Positions 43,170-51,584 of a stretch of 64,000 nucleotides of DNA are shown here, one piece after another. The stretch lies in NCBI RefSeq assembly GCF_021190955.1, contig NZ_JAIOAO010000001.1:1488001-1552000 (forward strand). The letters are read 5' to 3'. The DNA comes from Parachryseolinea silvisoli. Its GTDB lineage: Bacteria > Bacteroidota > Bacteroidia > Cytophagales > Cyclobacteriaceae. Position 1 is the stretch's first letter. Every line of letters begins with the position of its first letter. The notes beneath the pieces are model-generated. The model ran no database searches, was not told where the DNA came from, and saw only the letters and a program-made list of their open reading frames with translations. The translations under genes and the position numbers were made by a program.

Positions 43170-44273
43170 ATGATCACAAATGATATCGACGCCCTGATAG
43201 GTCAGAATCAACCCCCGTGTGTCTCGATACTGATTCCTGGCAATAAGAGCGACATTCGAAAGACGTACGACACCTGCAAGAAAGAAATAAAACGAGCGGA
43301 GGCCATGATAAGGTCCTATGCAATACCCGACGCAGTAAAGAAGGCCTTACTATTTAAACTGGAAGACTCGTTCACCAAAATACCGGCAGGCCCTTTCGTC
43401 GGATGGGGCGCTTTTATCTCCCCGGGCCAGTACCAGACTGTCACCTTTCCATTCGAGGTTATCGGTAAGGTCGTCGCAGGAAAGACTTTCGCGTCGCGTG
43501 ATCTATTATACCTACGCCAGCACGCGATTCCCTATTATGTCCTTCACCTCGCAAAGCAAGGGGTACATCTATTTGTGGGGCATCTCAACATACTTCAGGA
43601 AATCATGGACGATCACTTCCCCATGCCGTATAGTGACTGTTTCGAATACCAGTCCGTTTCACCCGATCTTCGCGCCCGTACTCAGAACAAAGCCAACGCC
43701 GATAAGAGCGGTATTCTCAAGTCACGGCTTCAGGCCATTTTCCGCGACGCATCCGGTCAGTTAGCGGCGCGTACCGGGCTGGACGACAAAGTATTTTTGG
43801 CCGGTACACAAGACATGATTCAAACCTTCCAGGAAATGGGCGAACACATACCTATCGCCGGAAAAATCACAGGCACTTTCCATGATACCAACGTTGGATC
43901 ATTATGTGACAGAGCCTGGCTGGCATTTGACCGTACGAGAAAAAAAGACATAGAAGCAGAAATAGCCAACCTAGAGCTCAAAAAAGGTAATTTTTTGGCG
44001 ACAGGCATTACAGAGGCTTGGTCTGCCGTCAACAAAGGAAAGGGTTCTGTATTGCTTGTTGAAAAAGACGTACACCACCGAGGTTACCAAACCCCAGGAA
44101 AAAATACACTCTATCTACAACCACCGAAAAAACCATATTTCACAATAGATGACGTTGAAGACGAACTGATTGCTTCGATTCGCGTAAAAAATGGGGAAGT
44201 AATTCTCACAGAAAATGGGCTGCTTGAACTTTTTAATCATATTGTATTGGTAGATGATGGAGGTATCACCTGA
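43170..44273 (+). CDS. baeRF-family (archaeo-eukaryotic release-factor-like) protein
   Basis: The 367-residue protein starts MITNDIDALIGQNQPPCVSILIP, a typical opening of bacterial eRF1-like (baeRF) proteins, and continues with RKTYDTCKKEIKRAEAMI, FVGWGAFISPGQYQ, YYVLHLAKQGVHLFVGH and the late segment GKGSVLLVEKDVHHRGY with the C-terminal DELIASIRVKNGEVILTENG. Such proteins are predicted to act on ribosomes or peptidyl-tRNA and recur next to Usp/Hsp20 genes. The start at 43170 avoids a 22-residue extension. Confidence 0.7.
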   Translation: MITNDIDALIGQNQPPCVSILIPGNKSDIRKTYDTCKKEIKRAEAMIRSYAIPDAVKKALLFKLEDSFTKIPAGPFVGWGAFISPGQYQTVTFPFEVIGKVVAGKTFASRDLLYLRQHAIPYYVLHLAKQGVHLFVGHLNILQEIMDDHFPMPYSDCFEYQSVSPDLRARTQNKANADKSGILKSRLQAIFRDASGQLAARTGLDDKVFLAGTQDMIQTFQEMGEHIPIAGKITGTFHDTNVGSLCDRAWLAFDRTRKKDIEAEIANLELKKGNFLATGITEAWSAVNKGKGSVLLVEKDVHHRGYQTPGKNTLYLQPPKKPYFTIDDVEDELIASIRVKNGEVILTENGLLELFNHIVLVDDGGIT

Positions 44274-44305
44274 TCCGTTTTTTCGGGGAATCCATCAGGT
44301 AAAAA

Positions 44306-44328
44306 GGCAGCCGAGAGCTGCCCTCTTT
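44306..44328. terminator. rho-independent terminator after baeRF gene
   Basis: GGCAGC-cgaga-GCTGCC (44306-44322), followed by CTCTTTTTT on the plus strand and preceded by an A-run, so it can work in both directions between the convergent baeRF and YtxH genes. Confidence 0.8.
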
Positions 44329-44378
44329 TTTCTTCATACCATCATACGATCATCCGTTAACGCTACAGCATCGATATC

Positions 44379-44633
44379 TCACTCGGTGAATTGCTTCTCA
44401 CGCATCGGGCTGTCGTTATGTGCCAACGCATTTTTCACCTGGGCCGTCACCGCAGTGCAGAGGTCCGAAAACTTCTCATCGATTGTGTCATTCAGCGCGT
44501 CAGCAAGGTCTCCACCTTTCCGAATGATCCTTTTACGGGTATACCGTCCCTCATCGGGTGCAAACAATACGCCCAGCACAGCGCCCGCAGCGACGCCCGC
44601 AAGCACCGCTAAAATTGCCTTTTCCTTTTTCAT
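44379..44633 (-). CDS. YtxH-domain stress membrane protein
   Basis: The 84-residue protein starts with a hydrophobic Gly/Ala-rich helix (AILAVLAGVAAGAVLGVLFAP) followed by the YtxH pattern DEGRYTRKRIIRKG and a helical tail. It is anchored in the inner membrane. Such proteins are general-stress-induced. Its promoter has a perfect operator and -7 box. Confidence 0.8.
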   Translation of the reverse strand: MKKEKAILAVLAGVAAGAVLGVLFAPDEGRYTRKRIIRKGGDLADALNDTIDEKFSDLCTAVTAQVKNALAHNDSPMREKQFTE

Positions 44634-44668
44634 CTTTGTCGGGTTATCAATAAATACTCCTTATGTTA

Positions 44669-44711
44669 CAAATCTACCGGGAGTCCTTCGCCGCGCAAAT
44701 GACCCGGATCA
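44669..44711 (-). promoter_or_regulatory. FNR/CRP-like operator plus perfect -7 box for YtxH gene
   Basis: On the minus strand the site at 44711-44700 (TGAT-CCGG-GTCA) is followed after exactly 23 nt by TAGATTTG (44676-44669), a perfect TAnnTTTG. The YtxH ATG is 35 nt further. Confidence 0.8.
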
Positions 44712-44768
44712 TCAACCAGCTGTGATCCTTATCGAGCATTTGAAAGCGACTAAAATCCGGCCACACCA

Positions 44769-44811
44769 CGATCAATATCATCGTGCGCCCCATCAGTATA
44801 GGGTATTTTAG
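44769..44811 (+). promoter_or_regulatory. operator (one mismatch) plus -7 box for BON operon
   Basis: CGAT-CAAT-ATCA (44769-44780), exactly 23 nt, then TATTTTAG (44804-44811; five of six matches). The site is embedded in a longer inverted repeat, CACGAT...ATCGTG. Divergent from the YtxH promoter. Confidence 0.65.
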
Positions 44812-44861
44812 CTGAGCGCCTGAAAGCGTGAAAATCTATTTACAACAAAATATCTATATGT

Positions 44862-45536
44862 ATGAAAACGAATGAACAACTTCGGACAGATGTTATGGAT
44901 GAGATCAAATGGGACCCTCAGTTGACAAATATCGCCACCGAGATTGGCGTGGCATCGAAAGATGGTGTTATTACATTGACGGGGGAAGTCGACAGCTACT
45001 GGAAAAAGCGCGCTGCCGAAGATGCCGCGAAGCGCGTAGCGGGCGTCAAAGTCGTGGCGAGCGACATCGAAGTTAAACTTAGCAACTGGGGTAAACACAG
45101 TGACAGTGAAGTGGCGGATGCTATTCGCAATGCTTTACGCTGGAACAGTGCGATCAATGAAGACCAAATTGAAATAATGGTCGACAACGGTTGGGTCACA
45201 CTCGACGGCGCGGTCGATTATGCGTTCCAGAAACGATATGCACAATCTTACATCGAAGATCTGGTGGGAGTAGCCGGCGTGACAAACAACATTACGATCA
45301 AACATCAACCCATCGATACAAAAGATATTCAGCGTAAGATCACCGCAGCTTACCACAGGAGTGCGAATATTGACGCACACACGATACACGTGCAAACGTC
45401 CGGCAGCAAGGTAACCCTGACTGGTAGCGTGCGGTCGTGGGCAGAAAAAAAAGAAGCCGAAACGGTCGCATGGTCTGCCCCGGGCGTACTCACCGTGGAC
45501 AACAAAATAGAAATCGACCTGCCCGTGTATGCCTAA
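44862..45536 (+). CDS. triple BON-domain protein
   Basis: The 224-residue protein has three BON domains at about residues 5-70, 80-145 and 150-220. Each carries the pattern V-x-L-x-G-x-V followed by A-x-x-V-x-G-V: [13 protein letters not shown] with [23 protein letters not shown] with [10 protein letters not shown], and [13 protein letters not shown] with [10 protein letters not shown]. There is no signal peptide, so it may be cytoplasmic, which is unusual for OsmY-like proteins. It heads the BON-DUF4136-PNPOx operon. Confidence 0.88.
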   Translation: MKTNEQLRTDVMDEIKWDPQLTNIATEIGVASKDGVITLTGEVDSYWKKRAAEDAAKRVAGVKVVASDIEVKLSNWGKHSDSEVADAIRNALRWNSAINEDQIEIMVDNGWVTLDGAVDYAFQKRYAQSYIEDLVGVAGVTNNITIKHQPIDTKDIQRKITAAYHRSANIDAHTIHVQTSGSKVTLTGSVRSWAEKKEAETVAWSAPGVLTVDNKIEIDLPVYA

Positions 45537-45552
45537 TTCAATGCTTGGGAGA

Positions 45553-45578
45553 AATGGGCGGAACAACTTCCGCCCATT
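45553..45578 (+). terminator. hairpin after BON gene
   Basis: A perfect inverted repeat with 10-bp arms (ATGGGCGGAA / TTCCGCCCAT) and a CAAC loop, 17 bp after the BON stop. No U-run follows, so it may act as an attenuator or RNA-stability element between BON and the DUF4136 gene. Confidence 0.6.
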
Positions 45579-45619
45579 CATTCCCGCGTGAACAATTCAA
45601 ACAACCCTGTCACAGCGTT

Positions 45620-46201
45620 ATGAAATTCCTATCGATCATCTTCTCTTCCATACTGCTTTCGGCCTGTGCGGCCGACATCATGGTCTATTCAGATCGCGAC
45701 CCCGCGTACGACCTGTCCAATTTTGGCACCTTTGACTGGGCCGAAAAAACTGATGTTGAAAACGGCAAAAACCCACTCTACTACAGTGACCTGAATGACA
45801 GGCGAATCAAGGCGGCTGTAGAAAAAGAACTTTTTTCCCGCGGATACACACGCACGACAAAAAATCCCGACCGGGTGATTCATTACCACATTGTCGTTGA
45901 AGAAGAATCGGTGTTGGCACCCGAGCCTTACGGGTACTTCTACGGACCGTACTGGATGCGTGCACGACTCCATGTTCACACGTATCGAGAAGGAACATTG
46001 ATCATCGACATGCTGGATCCACAAACAAAGAATCTCGTTTGGCGGAGTTGGGCGACGGCTGCCTTGGACATGATCACTGAAAACGAAGTAGAACCGATCA
46101 TCTATCGGGCGGTAGCAAAAATGTTCAAAGAATTTCCGCACTCGAGCCAATCGATACCAGCGGTCGTAGACGCATCAAAAGATCCACAAGACCGTGACTA
46201 A
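45620..46201 (+). CDS. DUF4136-family lipoprotein
   Basis: The 193-residue precursor has a lipoprotein signal with Cys16 (LLSAC) and the DUF4136 layout: YDLSNFGTFDWAEK, RRIKAAVEKELFSRGYTRT, DRVIHYHIVVEEE, TLIIDMLDPQTKNLVWRSWATAAL and AVAKMFKEFP. It is probably attached to the outer or inner membrane. The ATG at 45620 starts the signal peptide; an earlier in-frame start lies in the BON gene. It is followed by the PNPOx gene after 12 bp. Confidence 0.85.
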   Translation: MKFLSIIFSSILLSACAADIMVYSDRDPAYDLSNFGTFDWAEKTDVENGKNPLYYSDLNDRRIKAAVEKELFSRGYTRTTKNPDRVIHYHIVVEEESVLAPEPYGYFYGPYWMRARLHVHTYREGTLIIDMLDPQTKNLVWRSWATAALDMITENEVEPIIYRAVAKMFKEFPHSSQSIPAVVDASKDPQDRD

Positions 46202-46213
46202 ACACGCACTCAT

Positions 46214-46693
46214 ATGACTGGCACACTCACTGAAGATCAAATACGACACCTGCTTTACGCGCAGCTGATCGGACGCATTGGCTGCTGTGCTGACGGCCAA
46301 ATATATGTTGTTCCCGTAACGTACGCCTACCACGACAACTATATCTATGCACACTCGCGGGAAGGGCAAAAAGTGCAGCTGATGCGAAAGAATAGGGCCG
46401 TTTGCTTCCAGGTCGACGCTATCGAAAATATGTGCAACTGGCGGAGCGTAATTGTCTGGGGTGAATATGAGGAACTGGCCTCCGAGACGGAGCGCGACGC
46501 CGGAATGAAGATCCTGCGAGAACGCCTGACACCATTCGCTACCGGTGAAACTGTTCGGCCACACAGTCTCCAACATCCACCGGAGATCATTGAAAAAGAA
46601 CGTAAGGCCGTTGTCTATCGTATCAAGATACAAAAGACCTCCGGCCGCTTTGAAAAAGCGGCTGCGGCTGACATCGATCAGCGTAATTATTAA
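46214..46693 (+). CDS. pyridoxamine 5'-phosphate oxidase-like flavin-binding protein
   Basis: The 159-residue protein has the split-barrel FMN-binding pattern: IGRIGCCADGQIYVVPVTYAY, YIYAHSREGQKVQLMRKNRAVCFQVD and WRSVIVWGEYEEL. The length fits the short flavin-nucleotide-binding subgroup, not true PdxH. Substrate unknown; related genes occur in hypoxia-induced regulons. Last gene of the BON operon. Confidence 0.85.
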   Translation: MTGTLTEDQIRHLLYAQLIGRIGCCADGQIYVVPVTYAYHDNYIYAHSREGQKVQLMRKNRAVCFQVDAIENMCNWRSVIVWGEYEELASETERDAGMKILRERLTPFATGETVRPHSLQHPPEIIEKERKAVVYRIKIQKTSGRFEKAAAADIDQRNY

Positions 46694-46765
46694 TCTGAAG
46701 TAATTCCGAGTAACAACTACCCAGAGTGATTTGTCTTGAAAAGCCAGTCCCGCCGACTGCCAGTG

Positions 46766-47131
46766 TTAACCAGTGTGCTTTGCTGAGGTGTACGCTTTCC
46801 ACGTCAATATCATTCCAACAATAATTAGTCCTAGTAAAATCGCGTAGGTGAAAGGATTGGCGGCTAGTTGTTTTGTTTCAGGAAAAAATACCCTGAACAG
46901 GCCTATAGTCATACCTAACCAAGCCGTGAGGGTTATAAAAATAGTCCAGTCAATTTTCCATGAATTGTGAATGCGGATAATATAAAGTCCGGTTGTAAAC
47001 AGTATGATACCATTTAGATAAATCAACGAAGCAACTACTTCAGACCAGATGTGCAGGTTCACCATTTCAGATGTTGCCATGACACACAGTGTAGGTCCAA
47101 TTACTTTTGCAAGTGCTCTTGAATTTTCCAT
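46766..47131 (-). CDS. hypothetical four-helix membrane protein
   Basis: The 121-residue protein has four hydrophobic segments (about residues 9-22, 32-53, 63-80 and 93-112), likely spanning the inner membrane. The start MENSRALAKVIGPTLCVMATSEMVN is typical of small Bacteroidota membrane proteins, but I do not recognise the family. It has no operator upstream and converges with the PNPOx gene. Confidence 0.6.
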   Translation of the reverse strand: MENSRALAKVIGPTLCVMATSEMVNLHIWSEVVASLIYLNGIILFTTGLYIIRIHNSWKIDWTIFITLTAWLGMTIGLFRVFFPETKQLAANPFTYAILLGLIIVGMILTWKAYTSAKHTG

Positions 47132-47305
47132 AAATTCATTAGAAACATAACGTTCAGCAAAATGAGAATTCCTGAAAGATTCCCATCACTATTCGTCTAC
47201 GATTTGTTTCAGCCATCCCTCCCCCCAGTAGACCAATATGCGTCTTTCCGAATTCGTAACCGCCAAAAAAAACAAGCATTTCATAGTCGCCATTGTTGCT
47301 ATACT

Positions 47306-48493
47306 TCATTCGTGCCGATGCGCGAACATGGGCTGGCCGGGTAATACCTGCAGCTGCTCCATCTCGTGTATCCATCTATCAAGATATTCCAGGATGGTGG
47401 CCAGACCCGCGTTTACGCCATGCTCAACATACGCGCCGGACGCTGCCATTCCGAGGAGCATGCACTGTTCCAGTGGGAGTCCGCCCAGTAGTCCAAAACA
47501 ATATCCAGCATTCAGGTTATCTCCACCACCCGTCAAAACCGTTGGATTAGCTACATAATGCCCGGATAATTCTATAACTTGGTCTTGATGGTAAACTATA
47601 CTCCGATCGGCGGGGTGCACTAGCAAGGTATCAACCTTCATCGACTGGTATACATCTTTACCGGCTTCTAACACGGGCGGAAGCTTCGCCCGATCCTTCA
47701 CGAAATCCATCCCGCGTAGCGCCGCCCAAATTCTTAGGGTTTCATTCTCATTCAATCCCACAGTGACCCGGCCATACGACGAGAAGCAGCTCATGATATC
47801 CAGTACTTCGTCGATTTGTTGTGTTGTCTTTTTGGAGGGATCGGAAAGATCAAAGAGAAACAAAAAGTCTTTGCGCTTCAGGGGCTTAATAACATCATCC
47901 AACACACCTTGCCAGATGTCGCTGGCATGCGGCAGGTTCGCCCAGTCCACGAAGGCAATAAGTGAACTATCTGTGACTGCTTTTACAATACGATCCAGAC
48001 CGGCATGATCTTTAATGTAGGACCAGGTATACCCGTCAAACACTTCCAGTTCTGAAAAAATCAATTTGCCATCGGAAAACTCGATGGCATCACTGATGCC
48101 AGGGTCCAACACGCTGATCACCTCACACAAAGGAGTCATTATTGAAAATAATTCGTGTTGTTGTGGATAGCCCATGGCTCCCAGGCAGTAGCTTTTCACG
48201 CCCAACTGCCCCAGTTCCTGCGCCAGTATTGGGGCATTGCCGCCGATTTTAATACGTTGCGTATCCATCTGCACCTGACCACTCTTTCCGCATGCCATCA
48301 ACAGCCGGTCTGTAAAGTCGCGAATCGTTTCAAAATACTCTGTTCGTGTATTCTGTCGCTCCTTTACGGCCTTCTTAATCTTGTCGATAAATCCATCGAA
48401 TCCAACAAATACTTTTCTCTCCAGCGGGTACAGCAATTGTAATCTGATCTGCTGCTGCAGGTCTCTCAGGGACAATACATCCGTGTTTGTCAT
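47306..48493 (-). CDS. PfkB-family carbohydrate kinase
   Basis: The 395-residue protein is a ribokinase/PfkB-type kinase: VFVGFDGFIDKIK near the start, IKIGGNAPILAQELGQLGVKSYCLGAMG and the phosphate-transfer signature VLTGGGDNLNAGYCFG, in which GGGD stands for the usual GAGD. It is longer than typical PfkB by an N-terminal helix. Substrate unknown. A perfect hairpin lies 40 bp upstream, separating it from the operator at 48651, so its promoter is unclear. Confidence 0.82.
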   Translation of the reverse strand: MTNTDVLSLRDLQQQIRLQLLYPLERKVFVGFDGFIDKIKKAVKERQNTRTEYFETIRDFTDRLLMACGKSGQVQMDTQRIKIGGNAPILAQELGQLGVKSYCLGAMGYPQQHELFSIMTPLCEVISVLDPGISDAIEFSDGKLIFSELEVFDGYTWSYIKDHAGLDRIVKAVTDSSLIAFVDWANLPHASDIWQGVLDDVIKPLKRKDFLFLFDLSDPSKKTTQQIDEVLDIMSCFSSYGRVTVGLNENETLRIWAALRGMDFVKDRAKLPPVLEAGKDVYQSMKVDTLLVHPADRSIVYHQDQVIELSGHYVANPTVLTGGGDNLNAGYCFGLLGGLPLEQCMLLGMAASGAYVEHGVNAGLATILEYLDRWIHEMEQLQVLPGQPMFAHRHE

Positions 48494-48527
48494 CGTATAT
48501 GGGGTTATAGTTCGAGGGAAATAAGTC

Positions 48528-48615
48528 TAAAAGAAAGGCGGATACAATCCGCCTTTCCGCCAACTACAGACGCCTATGTGCGTCCTCAGTACTCGCTAGC
48601 AATTCGCGTGAAGCA
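48528..48615 (-). ncRNA. candidate small RNA with island promoter and intrinsic terminator
   Basis: The promoter at 48620-48662 would start a leftward transcript near 48615. It would end after the perfect 11-bp stem at 48557-48533 and a TTTT run, giving about 88 nt. The transcript contains another hairpin (GACGC-CTATGT-GCGTC, 48569-48584). The only ATG frames are 6-13 codons. It is either a small RNA or the leader and terminator of a gene that has been deleted. Confidence 0.35.
48533..48557 (-). terminator. perfect-stem intrinsic terminator
   Basis: Arms GAAAGGCGGAT / ATCCGCCTTTC (11 bp, no mismatch) with an ACA loop; on the minus strand TTTT follows. It lies between the operator at 48651 and the PfkB gene, on PfkB's own strand. 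Confidence 0.8.
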
Positions 48616-48619
48616 TGCT

Positions 48620-48662
48620 TAAAAGTAAAACGAACCTCATGATACGACGATGACTGCCATCA
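48620..48662 (-). promoter_or_regulatory. FNR/CRP-like operator plus -7 box without an obvious gene
   Basis: TGAC-TGCC-ATCA (48651-48662) is followed on the minus strand, after exactly 23 nt, by TACTTTTA (48627-48620; five of six matches). No protein gene follows before the terminator at 48557-48533. Confidence 0.65.
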
Positions 48663-48769
48663 GCAAGATCCAGGATTGTCATCGTTTGCGTGTTAGATGA
48701 GCGCTCAGCGATCGCACAGTGGGACACGTGATGTGATAATAAGAAAGGATTGTAAGTAACACGATGCGT

Positions 48770-49132
48770 TTACAGAAGACAGTGGTTAACGGTCCGCACC
48801 AGGTCGTCCGCATCAAACGGCTTACGGATATACGCACAGGCGCCGAGATCCATCGCGAGTTTCAGCTCATCCTTTTCGACCTTTGCCGTAAGATATACAA
48901 AGGGTATTGAAGCCGTCAGTGGGTTTCTTTTTAACTGCCGTATTACCTCATATCCATCAATTTGTGACATCATAATATCGCACAATATAATATCCGGCAT
49001 GGGATCATATGTCATCGCAAGCCCTTCCTGTCCGCTGCTGGCGGTTACTACCTTAAATCCTGACAACTCAAGAATTTCCGCGGTATTCTCACGTATTTCG
49101 GGATTGTCTTCAATAACCAGGATAGTTTTCAT
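48770..49132 (-). CDS. single-domain response regulator
   Basis: The 120-residue protein is a receiver domain only: VIEDNPEIRENT, phospho-acceptor Asp52 (LCDIMMSQIDG), YLTAK switch and YIRKPF. It resembles the receiver of the REC-Crp protein (MMPELDGYGVLHILNKD vs MMSQIDGYEVIRQLKRN). It may be a phosphate sink or relay between the PAS kinase and REC-Crp (inference). Confidence 0.88.
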   Translation of the reverse strand: MKTILVIEDNPEIRENTAEILELSGFKVVTASSGQEGLAMTYDPMPDIILCDIMMSQIDGYEVIRQLKRNPLTASIPFVYLTAKVEKDELKLAMDLGACAYIRKPFDADDLVRTVNHCLL

Positions 49133-49414
49133 ACATCTTCATTTTAAGAGAGTTATCCATCTGGGCCGGCTACGATTCACCGTTTCATCGTCCAGCGAGC
49201 CGATGACGGTCCGTGTGCATATTTTGACTAGGGCGTATGAGTAATGAAATCTACATTTTTTTTTAAGAGAAACGCTGCCAACAAACGAAAAAGATTACAC
49301 TATTGATGACGACAATCGCCTTGCAAGTCAATCCGCCTCATGTCATGCTGGAAAGCATGGTACTATCTTACCCCCTGGTTCATATAAAATACAGTACATA
49401 TTGCTATACACGCC

Positions 49415-49984
49415 ATGCCTTTCGTCCGATGCCTCATCTCTGGATTGACTATACTCTTGCTGCTGAGTGTTGGCCCGCAAGCTGCAGCCCAAGCTCCGGC
49501 CGGCAGGTCGGATGAAAAAAAGCTGGCCGCCGGCATATCCATAGGGCAAGTCGGGGATGATCCTTCAATCAGTCTGGAGCTACTCACCCCTACCCTGCTG
49601 ACAAAAAATCTACGTGCACATATCCGATTGAGCCGGACGTGGCTGGAAGCCTATAAAGCAGCCTGCGATCATTCGGCGGCATATTCCACAGCGTCCACTG
49701 GACTGATATTTACTATGCGGCTGTCGAACCAGGTCCGGGGCACCGTAGAGACTGGTTCATTTGTGGTGGCTGGAAACGCAAAATTTTCAAAAAGGCATCT
49801 GTGGTCCGGATACTATGCGGCCTGCGGGGTCGAGTTGTATTCCCTCGATGTTAAACAAAGTCACTTTGGATTTATCATGTCCGCCGGGTATGCATCTTCA
49901 CGAGCGCGGGCTGGTAAACTTGAAGGGCAGCCAACGTATGGAGGCGGCGTGTTCTTTCGTGGCGGGCTACGCTATTATTTTTGA
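49415..49984 (+). CDS. hypothetical exported outer-membrane-barrel-like protein
   Basis: The 189-residue precursor has a signal peptide (about residues 1-24, GPQAAAQA). The mature part alternates hydrophobic and polar residues (GISIGQVGDDPSISLELLTP, LRAHIRLSRTWLEAY, LIFTMRLSNQVRGTVETGSF) and ends with GGLRYYF, a C-terminal Phe typical of outer-membrane barrels. Function not recognised. It converges with the L,D-transpeptidase gene. Confidence 0.6.
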   Translation: MPFVRCLISGLTILLLLSVGPQAAAQAPAGRSDEKKLAAGISIGQVGDDPSISLELLTPTLLTKNLRAHIRLSRTWLEAYKAACDHSAAYSTASTGLIFTMRLSNQVRGTVETGSFVVAGNAKFSKRHLWSGYYAACGVELYSLDVKQSHFGFIMSAGYASSRARAGKLEGQPTYGGGVFFRGGLRYYF

Positions 49985-50002
49985 CGCCCACGTACAAGCT
50001 GG

Positions 50003-51409
50003 CTACTCGGCAGCGCTACTTTCCAGATCGACCGCGAGATGCGCTTTATAGAACTTACGATGCAACTTCAGGTCTTTACGGTAGAGGTCTGGATAATAAG
50101 CTACCCTACCGTCCCGGGCGGTACAGGTAAAATATCGAACGTAAATTGGAATGGGCTGTTTCAACTGCACCACGTGCTTCGTTGCCTCACTGTAGTACCA
50201 ATCCAGCTGAGCAGACCGATCGGAACAGTTCCCCGTAACCAGGTAGTGTGAAAAATCCACAGCCTTTTCCATGCGAATACATCCGTGGCTGAAAGCCCGC
50301 TTGCTTTTTCGGAATAGGCCCCGTGCATTAGTATCGTGCAGATAAATCCCATACGGATTATCAAATTCAAATTTTACAATCCCCAGCGCATTATCATTTC
50401 CCTCACGCTGGCGCAGCCGGACGGGAAAATTTTGTTTGTTAAATTTTGACCAGGCCAGACTATCCAGCACAACAATATTCCCATCGGCGTCCATCACGTC
50501 AAAACGGTTCTTATTTAGAAAACTGACATCCTGCTGTATCAGTGGCAAATATTCTTCGATAGCAATTTTCCGAGGTACATGCCAATACGGATACGTTACA
50601 AAGCACTCGATCGTACTCGAAAGCTCTGGAGTCGGTTTATCACGCTTACCAACGATCACCCTGGATGTCATAATAACGGAATCATGTTCAAAGACATAGG
50701 CCACAAACTCGGGAATATTGACAAGGATGTAGCGATCCGCAAAGGGCGACCGCTGCAATCGCCACCGCTCTAAATTGACTTCAATACTGTTGACTTGTTG
50801 AACAATTTCAGGTGGCACCAGAACAGAATTCGTCAAAAGCAACGATTTATCTCCAGGCATCGAATCAATTAGCATTTTTAATCCAACCTTCAGCGCCCTA
50901 TATCCAGCATAGGACGGCTCAACGGTAGCAAGGGAGGTGTTCAGCGCGCCATGCGCGGCAATGTCCCCCAACAGCAAAAGGGCGAGCGAATCGGCCTTGG
51001 ATCGCATGCCGCCTGTGGTACCGTATCGTAAATCGCCAACCAATAACACAAAAGCATCCGTGAGTAACGCTTCGAAACGACATACATTTTCCGATCGTAC
51101 GCCCTGCTGTTTCAGCGATGCAATTTCAGAATAATGATACCACGCTGGCTGCAAACCATAGTACCGAACATTCCGGATAAATTGCAACAGTGAGTCCGCG
51201 GATTCAGTCCCGAGTTGACTGACAGTCCAAAACAAATGATCTTCTCGCTGTCCGTAAAACTGTCGAATGGTGCGTGCCGTTACGCCGTGATACGTTGGAT
51301 GAAGCGTGTCCGATTCCATGCGGAGCGTACCCTGCGCCATTGTTTTTAAGCTGAGGAACGAAAATATCGCCAATAAAAAAGCCAGATGTATAGGTCTGTT
51401 GATCCACAT
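50003..51409 (-). CDS. L,D-transpeptidase (YkuD domain), YcbB-like
   Basis: The 468-residue precursor starts with a signal segment (MWINRPIHLAFLLAIF). The central region is YcbB-like with FYGQREDHLFWTVSQ, and the YkuD domain contains YILVNIPEFVAYVFEHDS, MTSRVIVGKRDKPTPEL, PYGIYLHDTNARGLFRKSKRAFSHGCIRME (catalytic Cys in SHGCIR) and a C-terminal charged tail. It forms 3-3 cross-links in peptidoglycan. I start at 51409; further upstream in-frame ATGs would precede the signal segment and enter the permease gene. It is downstream of the MacB-like operon. Confidence 0.82.
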   Translation of the reverse strand: MWINRPIHLAFLLAIFSFLSLKTMAQGTLRMESDTLHPTYHGVTARTIRQFYGQREDHLFWTVSQLGTESADSLLQFIRNVRYYGLQPAWYHYSEIASLKQQGVRSENVCRFEALLTDAFVLLVGDLRYGTTGGMRSKADSLALLLLGDIAAHGALNTSLATVEPSYAGYRALKVGLKMLIDSMPGDKSLLLTNSVLVPPEIVQQVNSIEVNLERWRLQRSPFADRYILVNIPEFVAYVFEHDSVIMTSRVIVGKRDKPTPELSSTIECFVTYPYWHVPRKIAIEEYLPLIQQDVSFLNKNRFDVMDADGNIVVLDSLAWSKFNKQNFPVRLRQREGNDNALGIVKFEFDNPYGIYLHDTNARGLFRKSKRAFSHGCIRMEKAVDFSHYLVTGNCSDRSAQLDWYYSEATKHVVQLKQPIPIYVRYFTCTARDGRVAYYPDLYRKDLKLHRKFYKAHLAVDLESSAAE

Positions 51410-51584
51410 TTTGCGGGTGATCTTGCGCCAGAAATATCCGCAGTTTTTCTTTTTTACCTTATGATGCCCGTCAGGATGACAAGTGACTTCCATCAGAAGC
51501 ATAGGAAATATCAAAGGGCGGCCGTGACTGCACTCCGGATCATCGTTCAGGCAATATATCGTCATGCAATGGCCGCGCAGATTG

